A stretch of DNA of 64,000 bases from Oryzias latipes (taxonomy: Eukaryota; Chordata; Actinopteri; Beloniformes; Adrianichthyidae), in the NCBI RefSeq assembly GCF_002234675.1, contig NC_019859.2:1642240-1706239 (forward strand), read 5' to 3'. Numbering within the stretch: the first letter of the stretch is position 1; every line of letters starts with the position of its first letter. Positions 1 to 12,400 of this stretch are shown piece after piece. The translations under genes were made by a program, and so were the position numbers. Under the pieces are notes generated by a model. That model made no database searches. It worked only from the letters and a program-made list of their open reading frames with translations, and had not been told where the DNA came from.

Positions 1-256
1 GCTCCCTCCCCAAGTCACCTGTGACCCTGAGGGGTCACCTGCTTCCCGGCCGAGCGGCTCCGGGATCCGTTTTCACCTTCAATTCAAATCGTCAGGAAGA
101 GCTTAAAAACATCAAACGTTTTCTGGAGACTTCCTCCTGATGAAGATGACGAGCCCGTCCACGCCCAAGAACCCAGAGTGGTTTCAAAAGTCGACACGTT
201 CAGGCCCTTTGACTTATTTCTGCAGGATGTGTGAAGCATCAAACCTCCTGTTACTG

Positions 257-610
257 CAGTGCTTCTCAAATAGTGGCGGTTTTAGGCACAGGTAATACAG
301 GCAATTGTCTGGTGTGTAAATTTAACATGGGGGCGGTGGCGACAGCGGCTCAGAGCTTGGGAAAAAAATCTGCACCACTATTCGGTTCCTATAGTCTGTT
401 AAATCACAGAGATTGTAACAGCCTGAAACCTTGAATTCCCGTCCCTGCAGCTGCGTGTTCCCGTCTCCTGTCACACGCGTGTGTGAGAAGGAGAGGGGAG
501 GGGTAGTGGGCTCAGGCTGCCATGTGAAACGGGGCACGCGGAGAGCTGCAAGCGCTGCCTGGATTGCGCAACACCGGCATCATCTCGTGCCTTTAGATGA
601 CTCAGCTAAT
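257..610. mobile_element. hAT-like element fragment
   Basis: CAGTGCTTCTCAAATAGTGG at 257 looks like a hAT terminal inverted repeat. The interior at about 360-540 resembles 15690-15840 of the better preserved element described below (CACAGA...TTGT, then CTGTGAATTGCCGT-like and CCCGTC...GTGTGTGAG). I could not place the right terminus or a target-site duplication, so the boundaries are approximate. Confidence 0.4.
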
Positions 611-2977
611 GCTAGTGATGTCATTCTTTATGAACTATTGTAGACATTTTGATGACGTTTATTTTCCATCAATGTTTTCTTTGTCTGCCTGAGGTTTAGT
701 TGGTGTCAGTATTTGACTTACAGACAGCAGGTAATGCAGGAAAACAGCTGCACTCTATGACATCATTAATTAACAATCCATCATTTAGAAAGAAAAACAG
801 CACTAACAACGTTAAATATATCGGTGCTGCTGTGTTCATGTTTCAGACCAATTTACATTGAATATTATTTATTAATTGAATTATTTTTCTCAGCATCAAA
901 TGGTTCAGTTGGTCAAAATGTTTCTACTTTAAATAAGGACTGACAGATTTATTTAATTTCAGGCACTTTAAGCTTCTTTTCTGTTTTACACTAGAACAGA
1001 GTTTCTGTGGCTAAATAAAGTTAATATTTGTTAAAGTGGGTTTATATTGCTTTTTGTTGGGGGGGGGTTAGATGGGTCGTGAAACATTTTCTTTTTCCTA
1101 GGGGGGGCCTGGCAAGCACTGTGTTAAGCTGCTGGTGTCTGGAGGGAGGAGATGATGGTTGCCGTGGAAACCCTGGATCTACCGTCTGATCGTTCACGCA
1201 TGTGCTCAGAGGTGGAACCGCCAAACGAGTCAAAGCAGAGAAACATCGATAACTGAGTTCATTTGGGATGGCCATATAAAGAACCGGATTCTTCCGTCTA
1301 AATGCTACTTTAGACTGAGTGATGGCGTGTTTGGCGTGAACGTGTGCCGACTCACTGCTCGCCGCACTATTTGTCTTTATAGTTTTTTTACTTTTACACA
1401 AAATGGTTCAGATGAATTTAGATCGAAAAAAGGTTTCGGCCTCTCTTTTAGTTTCATTCCAAAGGTTTAAAAAAAAAAAACTAAAATAAAGTTTCCTGCT
1501 GCATGTTTGCTGCATAGGTTACCAGAAGCTCAGCAGTTTGCATTTTTTAATGAAGATATAAATAACTGAAGGAAAAAAATGCCGTCAGAAACTGTGGGGG
1601 CTTTTGTCAGAAACGCACTCGTCTTCGTTTTCACTTTTCTTCGGCCAAACCTGGAGGCTTTTCCAGCGTGGCGATGCTGGTGGGGGTCACCGCATCCTGA
1701 CTAGAATTAAGCCAGTTAATACTCTGTTCTGATTGGCTGCTGGGTGTGGATGAAAACGTGATGACGCACGCCTACAAATGAAGCTCCGGTCACAAAGTTC
1801 TGCGTCGCTTAGAAACAAACTTCAGCTTCATCATGCGGACAAAAACAAGCGAGGAGAAGAGAACTTTCCCTCCGATACGACGCTTTGGATCCCTAAAGAC
1901 GGCGTTCTTCTCTCACAAACCAGCTGCCGCAGAGCGAGCTGCAGGGTCTGTAGCCGTTACCGCGGCAACACGCCAAACCGCTTGTCACATAGTCCGAAAA
2001 ACGATTCAAATGTAACAAGAATAAAGTATTAATGAGTGGCTTAATGTGTGTTCATATGAATTTCTTTCAAAAGTCACCATGGTGACCATTATGGTGTCAC
2101 TGAGCCAATAATCTACTTAAAACGTAGAATAAATGTGGCGAGTTGCTCAGATTTTAAAGCTAGGAAGCAGACCATAACACTACCACCGCCGTGTTTGGCT
2201 GTCGCTCTGAAAGTCTGTTAGTTTGAGTCGAAGCGTTTGAGGAGACGCCCTAGAAAAGTTATTGTGTGTCATAAAAATATTTGTTGTCATAAATTAAGTC
2301 TGAAAATATATGAAAAAATATTCAAAATAAAAAGGAAGTGGGCTAAAGTTAGCAGATTGAAAGAACCGACCGGCTGTTTTAGCATCGTCTTATGTTAAAC
2401 GTTCTCATTTATTTCCATCAGTTTAAAAATAATTTTCGCTCTCTGTGAGGTTCGGTGAAAGAAACTCGATTTAGAAATGAAAATTTAATTTTTAATGTTC
2501 CACATCTGCAGGTAACTAACTCGTCAGAACGTCAACAAACTGCCACATGTTTTCCTGACCGGAGGTTTAAAGGACATTTAGTTTTTGAGTCTTGTTCAAA
2601 CCATCAGAGCAGGAGGGACCATAAAGCTTTATTCGATTTAAACAAAACTTAGAGAGGATAAAATCCAAATACCAGCAGCTTCACTAGCAAAGCACCAAAA
2701 ACTAAGAATGTAGCAATATTGTTGTTTTCATGGACTTTTTCTAAATTAGTTCTTTATGGTTTTCTTTCATCAGGAAAAGGTAGCTGAGATCACAAACATC
2801 TTTTCGGTGCTGACGCCTTCCTCATCTTCTGTTTCACAACTTTGTTATTTGTTGAGAAAAAACCAGCTCTGCAGCGCCACCTGCTGTCTGCACAAAGGGA
2901 CTTGGTGGTGGAAATGTACGTAACGATTTCAAGTGAAAAACAGAATGGAAAATATTTTTTTTAAATCAGGGACTATA
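611..2977. other. Intergenic, no gene recognised
   Basis: Only short open frames without recognisable domains occur here, with AT-rich low-complexity patches and short poly-G runs (for example 1057-1067). I see no exon series and no RNA gene. Confidence 0.5.
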
Positions 2978-3425
2978 TCATCGACTGTAACCGGGGTCTG
3001 GACTGACTGAGTGTGACGTCATCCAATTCAGTCGCTACTTTTTCACGTTACAATCGCCGCCATGTTGGAGCCAGACGTCAGCGAGCAGTAATTGGATTAA
3101 ATCACTCGGGGGTTTCTATGGCAACAACTCTCACCAATGAGGAGTGAGCTTGTTGGGAGACCACACCCCTTGTAGCGGGCTACACAAAATCTGTTTGAAC
3201 GTGGGCGGCAGCAGGCCCCACCTACTTTTATTGAGGCGTGTGATTGGTCAGTTTATATGTTAAATAACTTTTTCTATTCTATTCTATTAAAAAAAGGGTA
3301 AGAGTGGTTCTGACCAATAGAATGAACCGCTGTCTATTTCTCTATAAAAGTCTATGGGATTTTACGTCCTGTTTGAAACGCCAGGGGGGCGGGGCCACTA
3401 ACAGCTCTCAAATGCAGTCAATGGA
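2978..3425 (+). mobile_element. Dispersed repeat family A, copy 1
   Basis: About 450 bp. Shared landmarks with copies at about 34925-35450 and 54601-55295 include CATGTTGGAGCCAGAC, CTATGGCAAC, GAGTGAGCTTGTTGG, CCCACCTACT, GATTGGTCAGTTTATA and TCTATGGGATTT. The copy starts ATCGACTGTAA and ends GCAGTCAATGG, matching the TIRs of copy 3. It is probably a nonautonomous DNA transposon. Confidence 0.7.
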
Positions 3426-3639
3426 CAACATCATGAGACTGTGAGGGATGGAAATGTGTCTGAAGGTTTTACTTTTACCTGAGTTAAGTGTTGGGCGATG
3501 TCCCTTAAATTGGCAGTTGACGATGTTTGCAGAAAACCATCGGGATGGACGATGATATCGTTGGGGGGGGGTTAATTTTTCTTTATTATATAATTATTAT
3601 TCTTTATTTTACCATATTACTTCATTTATTTTATCTCCC

Positions 3640-4390
3640 AACTAATGACTCATCTGCGATGATCCAGTACAAACTGAGGGAAGTGACCTCAGCTCTATGT
3701 GAACGAGCTACCGGACTCAGGAGAACCGGGTCTCCCGGTAAAAGTGTGTTTCCGGGCAGAGCGCGGACCGCCAGCTCACACAGCGGCTTTGGGGCGGTGT
3801 GAGCTTTTCATAGCAGAAATGTGGCTCAGTCCTTAGAAACTGTTCAAACAATCACGTGGATTTGTGTTTCCAGTCGTGTCCTGACAAAATAAAGGCTGAT
3901 GTTATTCCCACATGTTTACGTTCAGCCAAGATGCAGATTGAGGCATTTCCCGCATGGATTTTATGTTCATCCATGGCTAAATGTTGTTAGCGCGTGTTGT
4001 TGCCTCTCCTAACCCTGGCTTCTTCCGGCTCCGTTCTTCCACAGAAAAAGCACTTACCATACAGATTAAAATGATGAGTGAACAGGCGCTTCATAATAAC
4101 CGTAACATTAATAAAAGTACGTCTAGAAGATCGTCTCGTATATTACAAAGCTGACAGCGTATGTAGCCGCTCGGCGGAACTCATTTCCTCTTTCCTCAAC
4201 ACTACTGCGAATGTGTGAGTGATTTATTCTGACCCAAAGTGTGACTGTGTGAACGTTTGTTATAATCAGAAATAGTTTTTCTGGGCCCATGTACACGGTT
4301 GGATTCTAATCCGACCAAGATATTTTGCACATGTAACCGCGGCTTATGGTGTCGACTCTCAGCGTGGCGGGGGCGTGGCATCACCATGGT
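3640..4390 (+). mobile_element. Fragment related to the 26050-27575 TIR element
   Basis: The series TGAGCTTTTCATAGCAGAA, CAGTCCTTAGAAACTGTTC, AATAAAGGCTGATGTT, TAGCCTCTCCTAAC-like and GATCGTCTCGTATATTAC recurs in the same order at about 27005-27300. It looks like the 3' part of that element and has no coding capacity. Confidence 0.6.
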
Positions 4391-4990
4391 GTCTCTCCTT
4401 CGTGATGTCAGTCAGCCATCCCTAACCCTAACTTGATTGGACTTGGATTGAAGGTGAATGAAACCCCGTTAGCCCCCCCCCACTTACATTTCTTCAGCCC
4501 CTTTAACCCCCTCTTCACCTGCTCAGTCCTCCTTACATCTTTGGTGACACTCTGCTCTCTGAAACAGGGTTCCTCCACAAATGTACATAGAAAATGGCTG
4601 TTCAACCACGTGTGTGACCGTTACCCGTGTTGCTCTGGGACCGCTTTCCGTCGCCACGGCAACAAACGTCACAACACAGGAAATTTAAAGTTGGGATACG
4701 ACATTATAATGTCTTCTTTTTTTTTTTGTAAATCCCAAATATATATATATTTATATATATTTTTTAAACCATGATTTTGAAAAGACTTTTCAACATCAAA
4801 AGCCCCCCCAGGCCTGTGCAGGAACCCTGACTGAAAAACGGCGTCAAGCTTAAACATTGAGGCCTGTAAACGTTCTGACCGCCAGAAAAAAGACAAACAG
4901 ATCAACAAGGCTGTTAGGACCAAGTAAGTGTCGCTTCAAGGAATGAGCCTCTGAGGACTTCCTCCCCCCCCCCCCGGTTCCCGTCTGACG
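4391..4990 (-). other. Downstream flank / probable zbtb45 3' UTR
   Basis: This lies directly after the zbtb45 stop codon. It includes AT-rich (TA)n at 4738-4760 and a poly-C run at 4964-4975. A minus-strand AATAAA is present at 4228-4223. Whether it is the poly(A) signal cannot be settled from sequence alone. Confidence 0.35.
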
Positions 4991-5397
4991 TTAGGTGGAG
5001 GAAGCTCCGTGGCTGGGCATGCTGGCCATGCTGCCGACCATGCCGGCCGCGCCGGCCATCCCTGAGGGCCCCCCCATTGTCGGAGGGCTGTGCTTGTTGG
5101 GTGAGGTCATGTCGGCCCCGCGGCCCGGGGTCTGGGGGCCGTGGTGGGCGTGCTGCAGGGCGTGGCGCTCCAGCAGGGTGCGGTGGGTGAAGGCCCGGTG
5201 GCACACGTTGCACTGGAAGGTGCGCTCGGCACGATGGGTGCGCATGTGCACGTTGAGCGAGCTTTTCTGAGTGAAGCGCTTACCGCACATGGTGCACTGG
5301 AAGGCCCTGACGCCGGTGTGCACCACCATGTGCTTGAGGAGGTAGTCCCGCAGGGAGAAGGAGCGCCAGCAGATGGAGCACTGATGAGGTTTCTGAC
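4991..5397 (-). CDS. zbtb45: zbtb45 coding exon 5 (zinc fingers 2-4, C-terminus)
   Basis: The last coding exon, 134 codons plus TAA. Finger 2 is [19 protein letters not shown], finger 3 is [19 protein letters not shown] and finger 4 is [20 protein letters not shown] short Gly/Met/Ser-rich tail follows, ending [10 protein letters not shown]. The linker between fingers 1 and 2 is SGQKP, where the canonical form is TGEKP. The intron separating it from exon 4 (5398-5472) is only 75 bp. Confidence 0.92.
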
Positions 5398-6084
5398 CTG
5401 AGGGCGGCAGGCGCACAAAGACATGAGCACAGGAAGTCAGAAATTGGAGGTCGGCGGACGGCCGGAGCTCACCAGAGTGGATGAACATGTGCTTGCTGTA
5501 GTTCTTCCTGGACCGTAAGGATTTGCCACAGTGCGTGCAGTCGAACGAGGTCTCAGATCCCTGGGAAGAAGGAGAGGGCCCCGCCGAGCAGGAGGAGGTG
5601 GAGGGAGGCGGGGCGGGGGTCATCGGCGCCGGAGGCGGGGCTTGCTGGCCGGGCTCGGTCACCGCCATACTGTCGATCCCTCCTAGAGGCCCGCCCACGT
5701 AGAAGGGAGCCGGCTGCGACTGGCTGACCGGGTACTGGAACAGCAGCTGAGGAGACACACACACCGTTAGGGCAGCGACACACACACACACACACACACC
5801 GTTAGAGCAGCGACACACACACACACACACACCGTTAGGGCAGCGACACACACACACACACCGTTAGGGCAGCGACACACACACACACACACACACCGTT
5901 AGAGCAGCGACACACACACACACACACACCGTTAGGGCAGCGACACACACACACACCGTTAGGGCAGCGACACACACACACACACACTCCGTTAGAGCAG
6001 CGACACACACACACACACCGTTAGAGCAGCGACACACACACACACCGTTAGAGCAGCGACACACACACACACCGTTAGAGCAGC

Positions 6085-6123
<39 letters not shown>

Positions 6124-6449
6124 ACCCACTCCGTTAGAGCAGCGACACACACACACACACACACACTCCGTTAGAGCAGCGACACACACACACACACCGT
6201 TAGAGCAGCGACACACACACACACACCGTTAGAGCAGCGACACACACACACACACACACACCGTTAGAGCAGCGACACACACACACACACACACCGTTAG
6301 GGCAGCGACACACACACACACCGTTAGGGCAGCGACACACACACACACACACTCCGTTAGAGCAGCGACACACACACACACACCGTTAGAGCAGCGACAC
6401 ACACACACACCGTTAGAGCAGCGACACACACACACACCGTTAGAGCAGC

Positions 6450-6486
<37 letters not shown>

Positions 6487-9400
6487 ACCCACTCCGTTAG
6501 AGCAGCGACACACACACACACACACACACTCCGTTAGAGCAGCGACACACACACACACACCGTTAGAGCAGCGACTCACACACACCGTTAGGGCACCGAC
6601 ACACACACACACACCGTTAGAGCAGCGACACACACACACACACACCGTTAGAGCAGCGACACACACACCGACCGTTAGAGCAGCGACACACACACACACC
6701 GTTAGAGCAGCGACACACACACACCGTTAGGGCAGCGACACACACACACACACACACACACACACCGTTAGAGCAGCGACACACACACCGTTAGAGCAGC
6801 GACACACACACACACACACACACACACAAACCGTTAGAGCAGCGACACACACACACCGTTAGAGCAGCGACACACACACACACACACCGTTAGAGCAGCG
6901 ACACACACACACACACCGTTAGAGCAGCAAGACACACACACACACACCGTTAGGGCAGCGACACACACACACACCGTTAGTGCAGCAACACACACTGTTA
7001 GTGCAGCGACACACACACCGTTAGGGCAGCGACACACACCGTTAGGGCAGCGACACACACACACACACCCACCGTTAGGGCAGCGACACACACCGTTAGA
7101 GCAGCGACACACACTCACACACTGTTCGGGCAGCGACACACACACCGTTAGAGCAGCGACACACACCGTTTGGGCAGCGACACACACACACCGTTTGGGC
7201 AGCGACACACACACCGTTTGGGCAGCGACACACACACACCGTTAGAGCAGCGACACACACACACCGTTTGGGCAGCGACACACACACCGTTTGGGCAGCG
7301 ACACACACACACCGTTAGAGCTGCGACACACACACACCGTTAGGGCAGCGACACACACACCGTTTGGGCAGCGACACACACACCGTTAGAGCAGCGACAC
7401 ACACACACCGTTAGGGCAGCGACACACACACCGTTTGGGCAGCGACACACACACCGTTAGAGCAGCGACACACACACACCGTTAGGGCAGCGACACACAC
7501 ACACACACACCGTTAGAGCAGCGACACACACACCGTTTGGGCAGCGACACACACACCGTTAGAGCAGCGACACACACACACACACACACACACACCGTTA
7601 GAGCAGCGACACACACACACCGTTAGGGCAGCGACACACACACACACACCGTTAGAGCAGCGACATACACACACACACACACACAAACCGTTAGAGCAGC
7701 GACACACACACACACACACACACAAACCGTTAGAGCAGCGACACACACACACCGTTAGAGCAGCGACACACACACACACACACACCGTTAGAGCAGCGAC
7801 ACACACACACACACCGTTAGAGCAGCAAGACACACACACACACACACCGTTAGGGCAGCGACACACACACACACCGTTAGTGCAGCAACACACACTGTTA
7901 GTGCAGCGACACACACACCGTTAGGGCAGCGACACACACCGTTAGGGCAGCGACACACACACACACACCCACCGTTAGGGCAGCGACACACACCGTTAGA
8001 GCAGCGACACACACTCACACACTGTTCGGGCAGCGACACACACACACCGTTAGAGCAGCGACACACACACCGTTTGGGCAGCGACACACACACACCGTTT
8101 GGGCAGCGACACACACACCGTTTGGGCAGCGACACACACACCGTTTGGGCAGCGACACACACACACCGTTAGAGCAGCGACACACACACACCGTTTGGGC
8201 AGCGACACACACACCGTTTGGGCAGCGACACACACACCGTTTGGGCAGCGACACACACACACCGTTAGAGCAGCGACACACACACACCGTTAGGGCAGCG
8301 ACACACACACCGTTTGGGCAGCGACACACACACCGTTTGGGCAGCGACACACACACCGTTAGAGCAGCGACACACACACACCGTTAGGGCAGCGACACAC
8401 ACACCGTTTGGGCAGCGACACACACACACCGTTAGAGCTGCGACACACACACACCGTTAGGGCAGCGACACACACACCGTTTGGGCAGCGACACACACAC
8501 CGTTTGGGCAGCGACACACACACCGTTTGGGCAGCGACACACACACCGTTAGAGCAGCGACACACACACACCGTTAGGGCAGCGACACACACACCGTTTG
8601 GGCAGCGACACACACACACCGTTAGAGCAGCGACACACACACACCGTTAGAGCAGCGACACACACACACACACACACACACACCGTTAGAGCAGCGACAC
8701 ACACACCGTTTGGGCAGCGACACACACACCGTTAGAGCAGCGACACACACACACCGTTAGAGCAGCGACACACACACACACACACACACACCGTTAGGGC
8801 AGCGACACACACTGTTAGTGCAGCGACACACACACACACACACACACCGTTAGGGCAGTGACACACAAACCGTTAGGGCAGCGACACACACCGTTAGTGC
8901 AGCGACACACACACACACACCGTTAGAGCAGCGACACACACACACACACACACCGTTAGGGCAGCAACACACACCGTTAGTGCAGCGACACACACATCGT
9001 TAGAGCAGCGACACACACACCGTTTGGGCAGCGACACACACACACCGTTAGGGCAGCGACACACACACCGTTAGAGCAGCGACACACACACACCGTTAGG
9101 GCAGCGACACACACACCGTTTGGGCAGCGACACACACACCGTTTGGGCAGCGACACACACACACCGTTAGAGCAGCGACACACACACACCGTTTGGGCAG
9201 CGACACACACACCGTTTGGGCAGCGACACACACACCGTTTGGGCAGCGACACACACACACCGTTAGAGCAGCGACACACACACACCGTTTGGGCAGCGAC
9301 ACACACACCGTTTGGGCAGCGACACACACACCGTTTGGGCAGCGACACACACACACCGTTAGAGCAGCGACACACACACACCGTTAGGGCAGCGACACAC

Positions 9401-12400
9401 ACACCGTTTGGGCAGCGACACACACACCGTTTGGGCAGCGACACACACACCGTTAGAGCAGCGACACACACACACCGTTAGGGCAGCGACACACACACCG
9501 TTTGGGCAGCGACACACACACACCGTTAGAGCTGCGACACACACACACCGTTAGGGCAGCGACACACACACCGTTTGGGCAGCGACACACACACCGTTTG
9601 GGCAGCGACACACACACCGTTTGGGCAGCGACACACACACCGTTAGAGCAGCGACACACACACACCGTTAGGGCAGCGACACACACACCGTTTGGGCAGC
9701 GACACACACACACCGTTAGAGCAGCGACACACACACACCGTTAGAGCAGCGACACACACACACACACACACACACCGTTAGAGCAGCGACACACACACCG
9801 TTTGGGCAGCGACACACACACCGTTAGAGCAGCGACACACACACACCGTTAGAGCAGCGACACACACACACACACACACACACCGTTAGGGCAGCGACAC
9901 ACACTGTTAGTGCAGCGACACACACACACACACACACACCGTTAGGGCAGTGACACACAAACCGTTAGGGCAGCGACACACACCGTTAGTGCAGCGACAC
10001 ACACACACACACCGTTAGAGCAGCGACACACACACACACACACACCGTTAGGGCAGCAACACACACCGTTAGTGCAGCGACACACACATCGTTAGAGCAG
10101 CGACACACACACCGTTTGGGCAGCGACACACACACACCGTTAGGGCAGCGACGCGCGACGTTTCCGAAAAATCGAGTTGTTTACATTAAAATGTAATTTA
10201 GCAAACAGATCATCTGTCTGTTAATATTTTATAGAAATTAAAGATTCAACAAAACCAAGTTGCTGATTTTCAAAACTAACTTCATTAACCCTTTAACCCC
10301 CGAGCTTTAGCTCTTCCTATTACCGTAACTCTTCAACCGTCCAGGAATGAACTTCACTCCAACAGCTTCTGAAGCAGAGAACAGCAGCCTTGCAGAAGAC
10401 GCAACAGCAGGAAATCAAGCTGAATCAGGAAACGCCCAAAGTTACGGTATGTGAGCGTTATCCAGGGGCCACCGGCGACATCTCCAGTGTTCCAATTCCC
10501 GCTTTGCCCGGCCATGTGTCAAGAGTGACACTGAACCCCCCCTTGCCTCTGGTGGAAGGGGTTGCCAGAGTGTGTGAATGGGTCTGTGACTGTAGAGCAC
10601 TTTGGTTTTCGAGGACGGTAGAAAAGCGCTATATAAGTATTCGCCATTTACCATTTACCATTAAAGTGGAAGCGAATAACTGGACACCAAAACTAGCTTC
10701 GTCTGACTTTCAAAGTGTGGTGGATAAATAAATATAAATAAAAATGAAAAAGCTGTCGCAAAAACGTTTGTTTCTTAATAGAAAAACCTAAATTATTAGC
10801 ATGTCCTCAAAACACGTAAAGGCAACTGACAGTTAAGCCTCTGGCTCCGCCTCCACCTGTAGGGGCATTTGGAGGTGTAGTGGTGTCTCAAAGTAGTTTT
10901 TAAAGAGGAGCCTTAACGACGTGATCCGTGTCGCGCTAGTGACGTAAGGGGACAAACGTAAACATTACATTTACATTGAATAGAGTAAATATTGACTTTT
11001 TGTTGTTTTCAGGTTTTTTTAGAGTTATAAAACCAATGTTATACAGCAGCTGCGCGCTAGCGTAGCTCACCGGCAACTATTGATGATGTCACTGAGGGGT
11101 GGCGTCGACAAAATTTGAAGCCACTATAGCCATTTCCGAATTCCTCAATCGCTGAGATTTTAACTTTGTGAAATTGATTACGTCATATCCGCTGTTGCGT
11201 GGCATCTGAAGTGCTTTTCAAATCCAGGGCGCTGTCTAGTTTTCTAGTAGGTAGGGGTTAGCGTGGGAATTCGGACACGGTCTATTTTTCTGCAACTCTC
11301 CGCATAAAGGGCTAAATGTACGGCTAGGCGAGGAATTCAGATTCAGCCTAAAGGCCCGTTCACACCGGGACGAATTTTAACGCCTCGTGACTAAACAAAG
11401 GGCACCAATGAGAGTGTGCACACCGACGCGAAAAAAACGCCACGCGTCAAAAAAAACCCGCCTCGGGTTCGTTTTTTTTTTTCGACGCGTTGCGTTGAAA
11501 TCTATTCGACCAATGAGAATGCCGCTTTTGCACACGTGTCTGGAGCTTCTGAAGTTACAGTAAAACACAACTTGGGGGCGCTCAAACACAAAACTGCCTT
11601 GCTGAGCACACATACCAGCGAAGAAAATAGACGCCAAGTAGCGTCTACACTGCCGCGAAGAAATAATGACGGACATTCTACAATATCCCCGAACCAAGCA
11701 CCAGTTGGAGCTACTAGTGCTTGAAATATTCATGTTTTCTTTGTATGATTCTGACAAGCGCGAAAATACTTGCTCTCTTCTTCTGAGTGAAAAGCGACTT
11801 TAAGAAGCGTAAAGTTGCGCAGCGCCACCTTGTGTACAGGAGTATTTCTGTTTACATTAAGCGCCATCTAATGTCAGGGAATGAAATTGCATGTTCGCTC
11901 GGCTCACCGTCAGCGAAAATCGCCTGGATGTGAACACAAAAGACGTGGCGAAAAACGCTGGCGAATAACGCCTGGCGAATATTCGTCCCGGTGTGTACGG
12001 GCCTTTAGATTTCCAACATTGCTCATCAATTCTCCTCATCATATTTATGCAACAATAATTTAAGAAGAAACTCTTCATTTATTTTTAATGGAGATTTGAA
12101 TCATATATGGTCAAAACTGTTCAATAGTTCTGAAGATCCTAAAATTTAAGTGTTAAATGACAAAAGAAGGTTAATAAATAGAGAAAATGGGGAAAAAAAC
12201 TTGATCTGTCGCTGATTACATTTTTAGTATTGGATCGGGACTCGGTATCAGCAGATATTCCAAATCAGCCGACTCAGAAGTAGAATTTTAATTATTTTAT
12301 TTTAGCATTTCTGCAACCATTGATGTGAAATAGATTTTTCTTTAACTGTTAAAGTGGAAGCCAATAACTTCAGTTCCATTCGACTATTAAAGTGCGACAG

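Larger units (their letters stand above)
5747..10152. repeat. 4.4-kb CA/CCGTTAGAGCAGCGA compound minisatellite in zbtb45 intron 3
   Basis: Tandem units of about 22-45 bp, each made of (CA)n of variable length and a core read on the plus strand as CCGTTAGAGCAGCGA. Core variants are TTAGGG, TTTGGG and TTAGTG in place of TTAGAG. The left part (to about 7000) has long CA runs and TTAGAG/TTAGGG cores. TTTGGG cores first appear near 7168 and are common to about 9700. Array length divided by period suggests on the order of 150 units (not counted). Both strands are nearly free of stop codons, which gives long Cys/Val-rich or Thr/His-rich open frames that I treat as non-coding. It ends sharply at the zbtb45 exon 4 acceptor on the left and at GCGACGCGCGACG on the right. 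Confidence 0.95.

Noticed and set aside
4995..5430. Overlapping open frames on both strands over the zinc-finger exons
   Set aside because: They are out-of-frame shadows of the C2H2 coding sequence.
5753..9744. Many long open frames of Cys/Val-rich (minus) or Thr/His-rich (plus) repeats
   Set aside because: They are by-products of a stop-poor tandem repeat inside a zbtb45 intron, present in several frames on both strands, with no independent gene signals.
5747..10152. TTAGGG hexamers suggesting an interstitial telomere
   Set aside because: TTAGGG appears once per unit within CCGTTAGGGCAGCG and never in tandem, so it is not telomeric DNA.
5747..10152. Regular repeats suggesting a CRISPR array
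   Set aside because: The variable part is only (CA)n of different length, not unique spacers, and the locus is an intron of a vertebrate gene.
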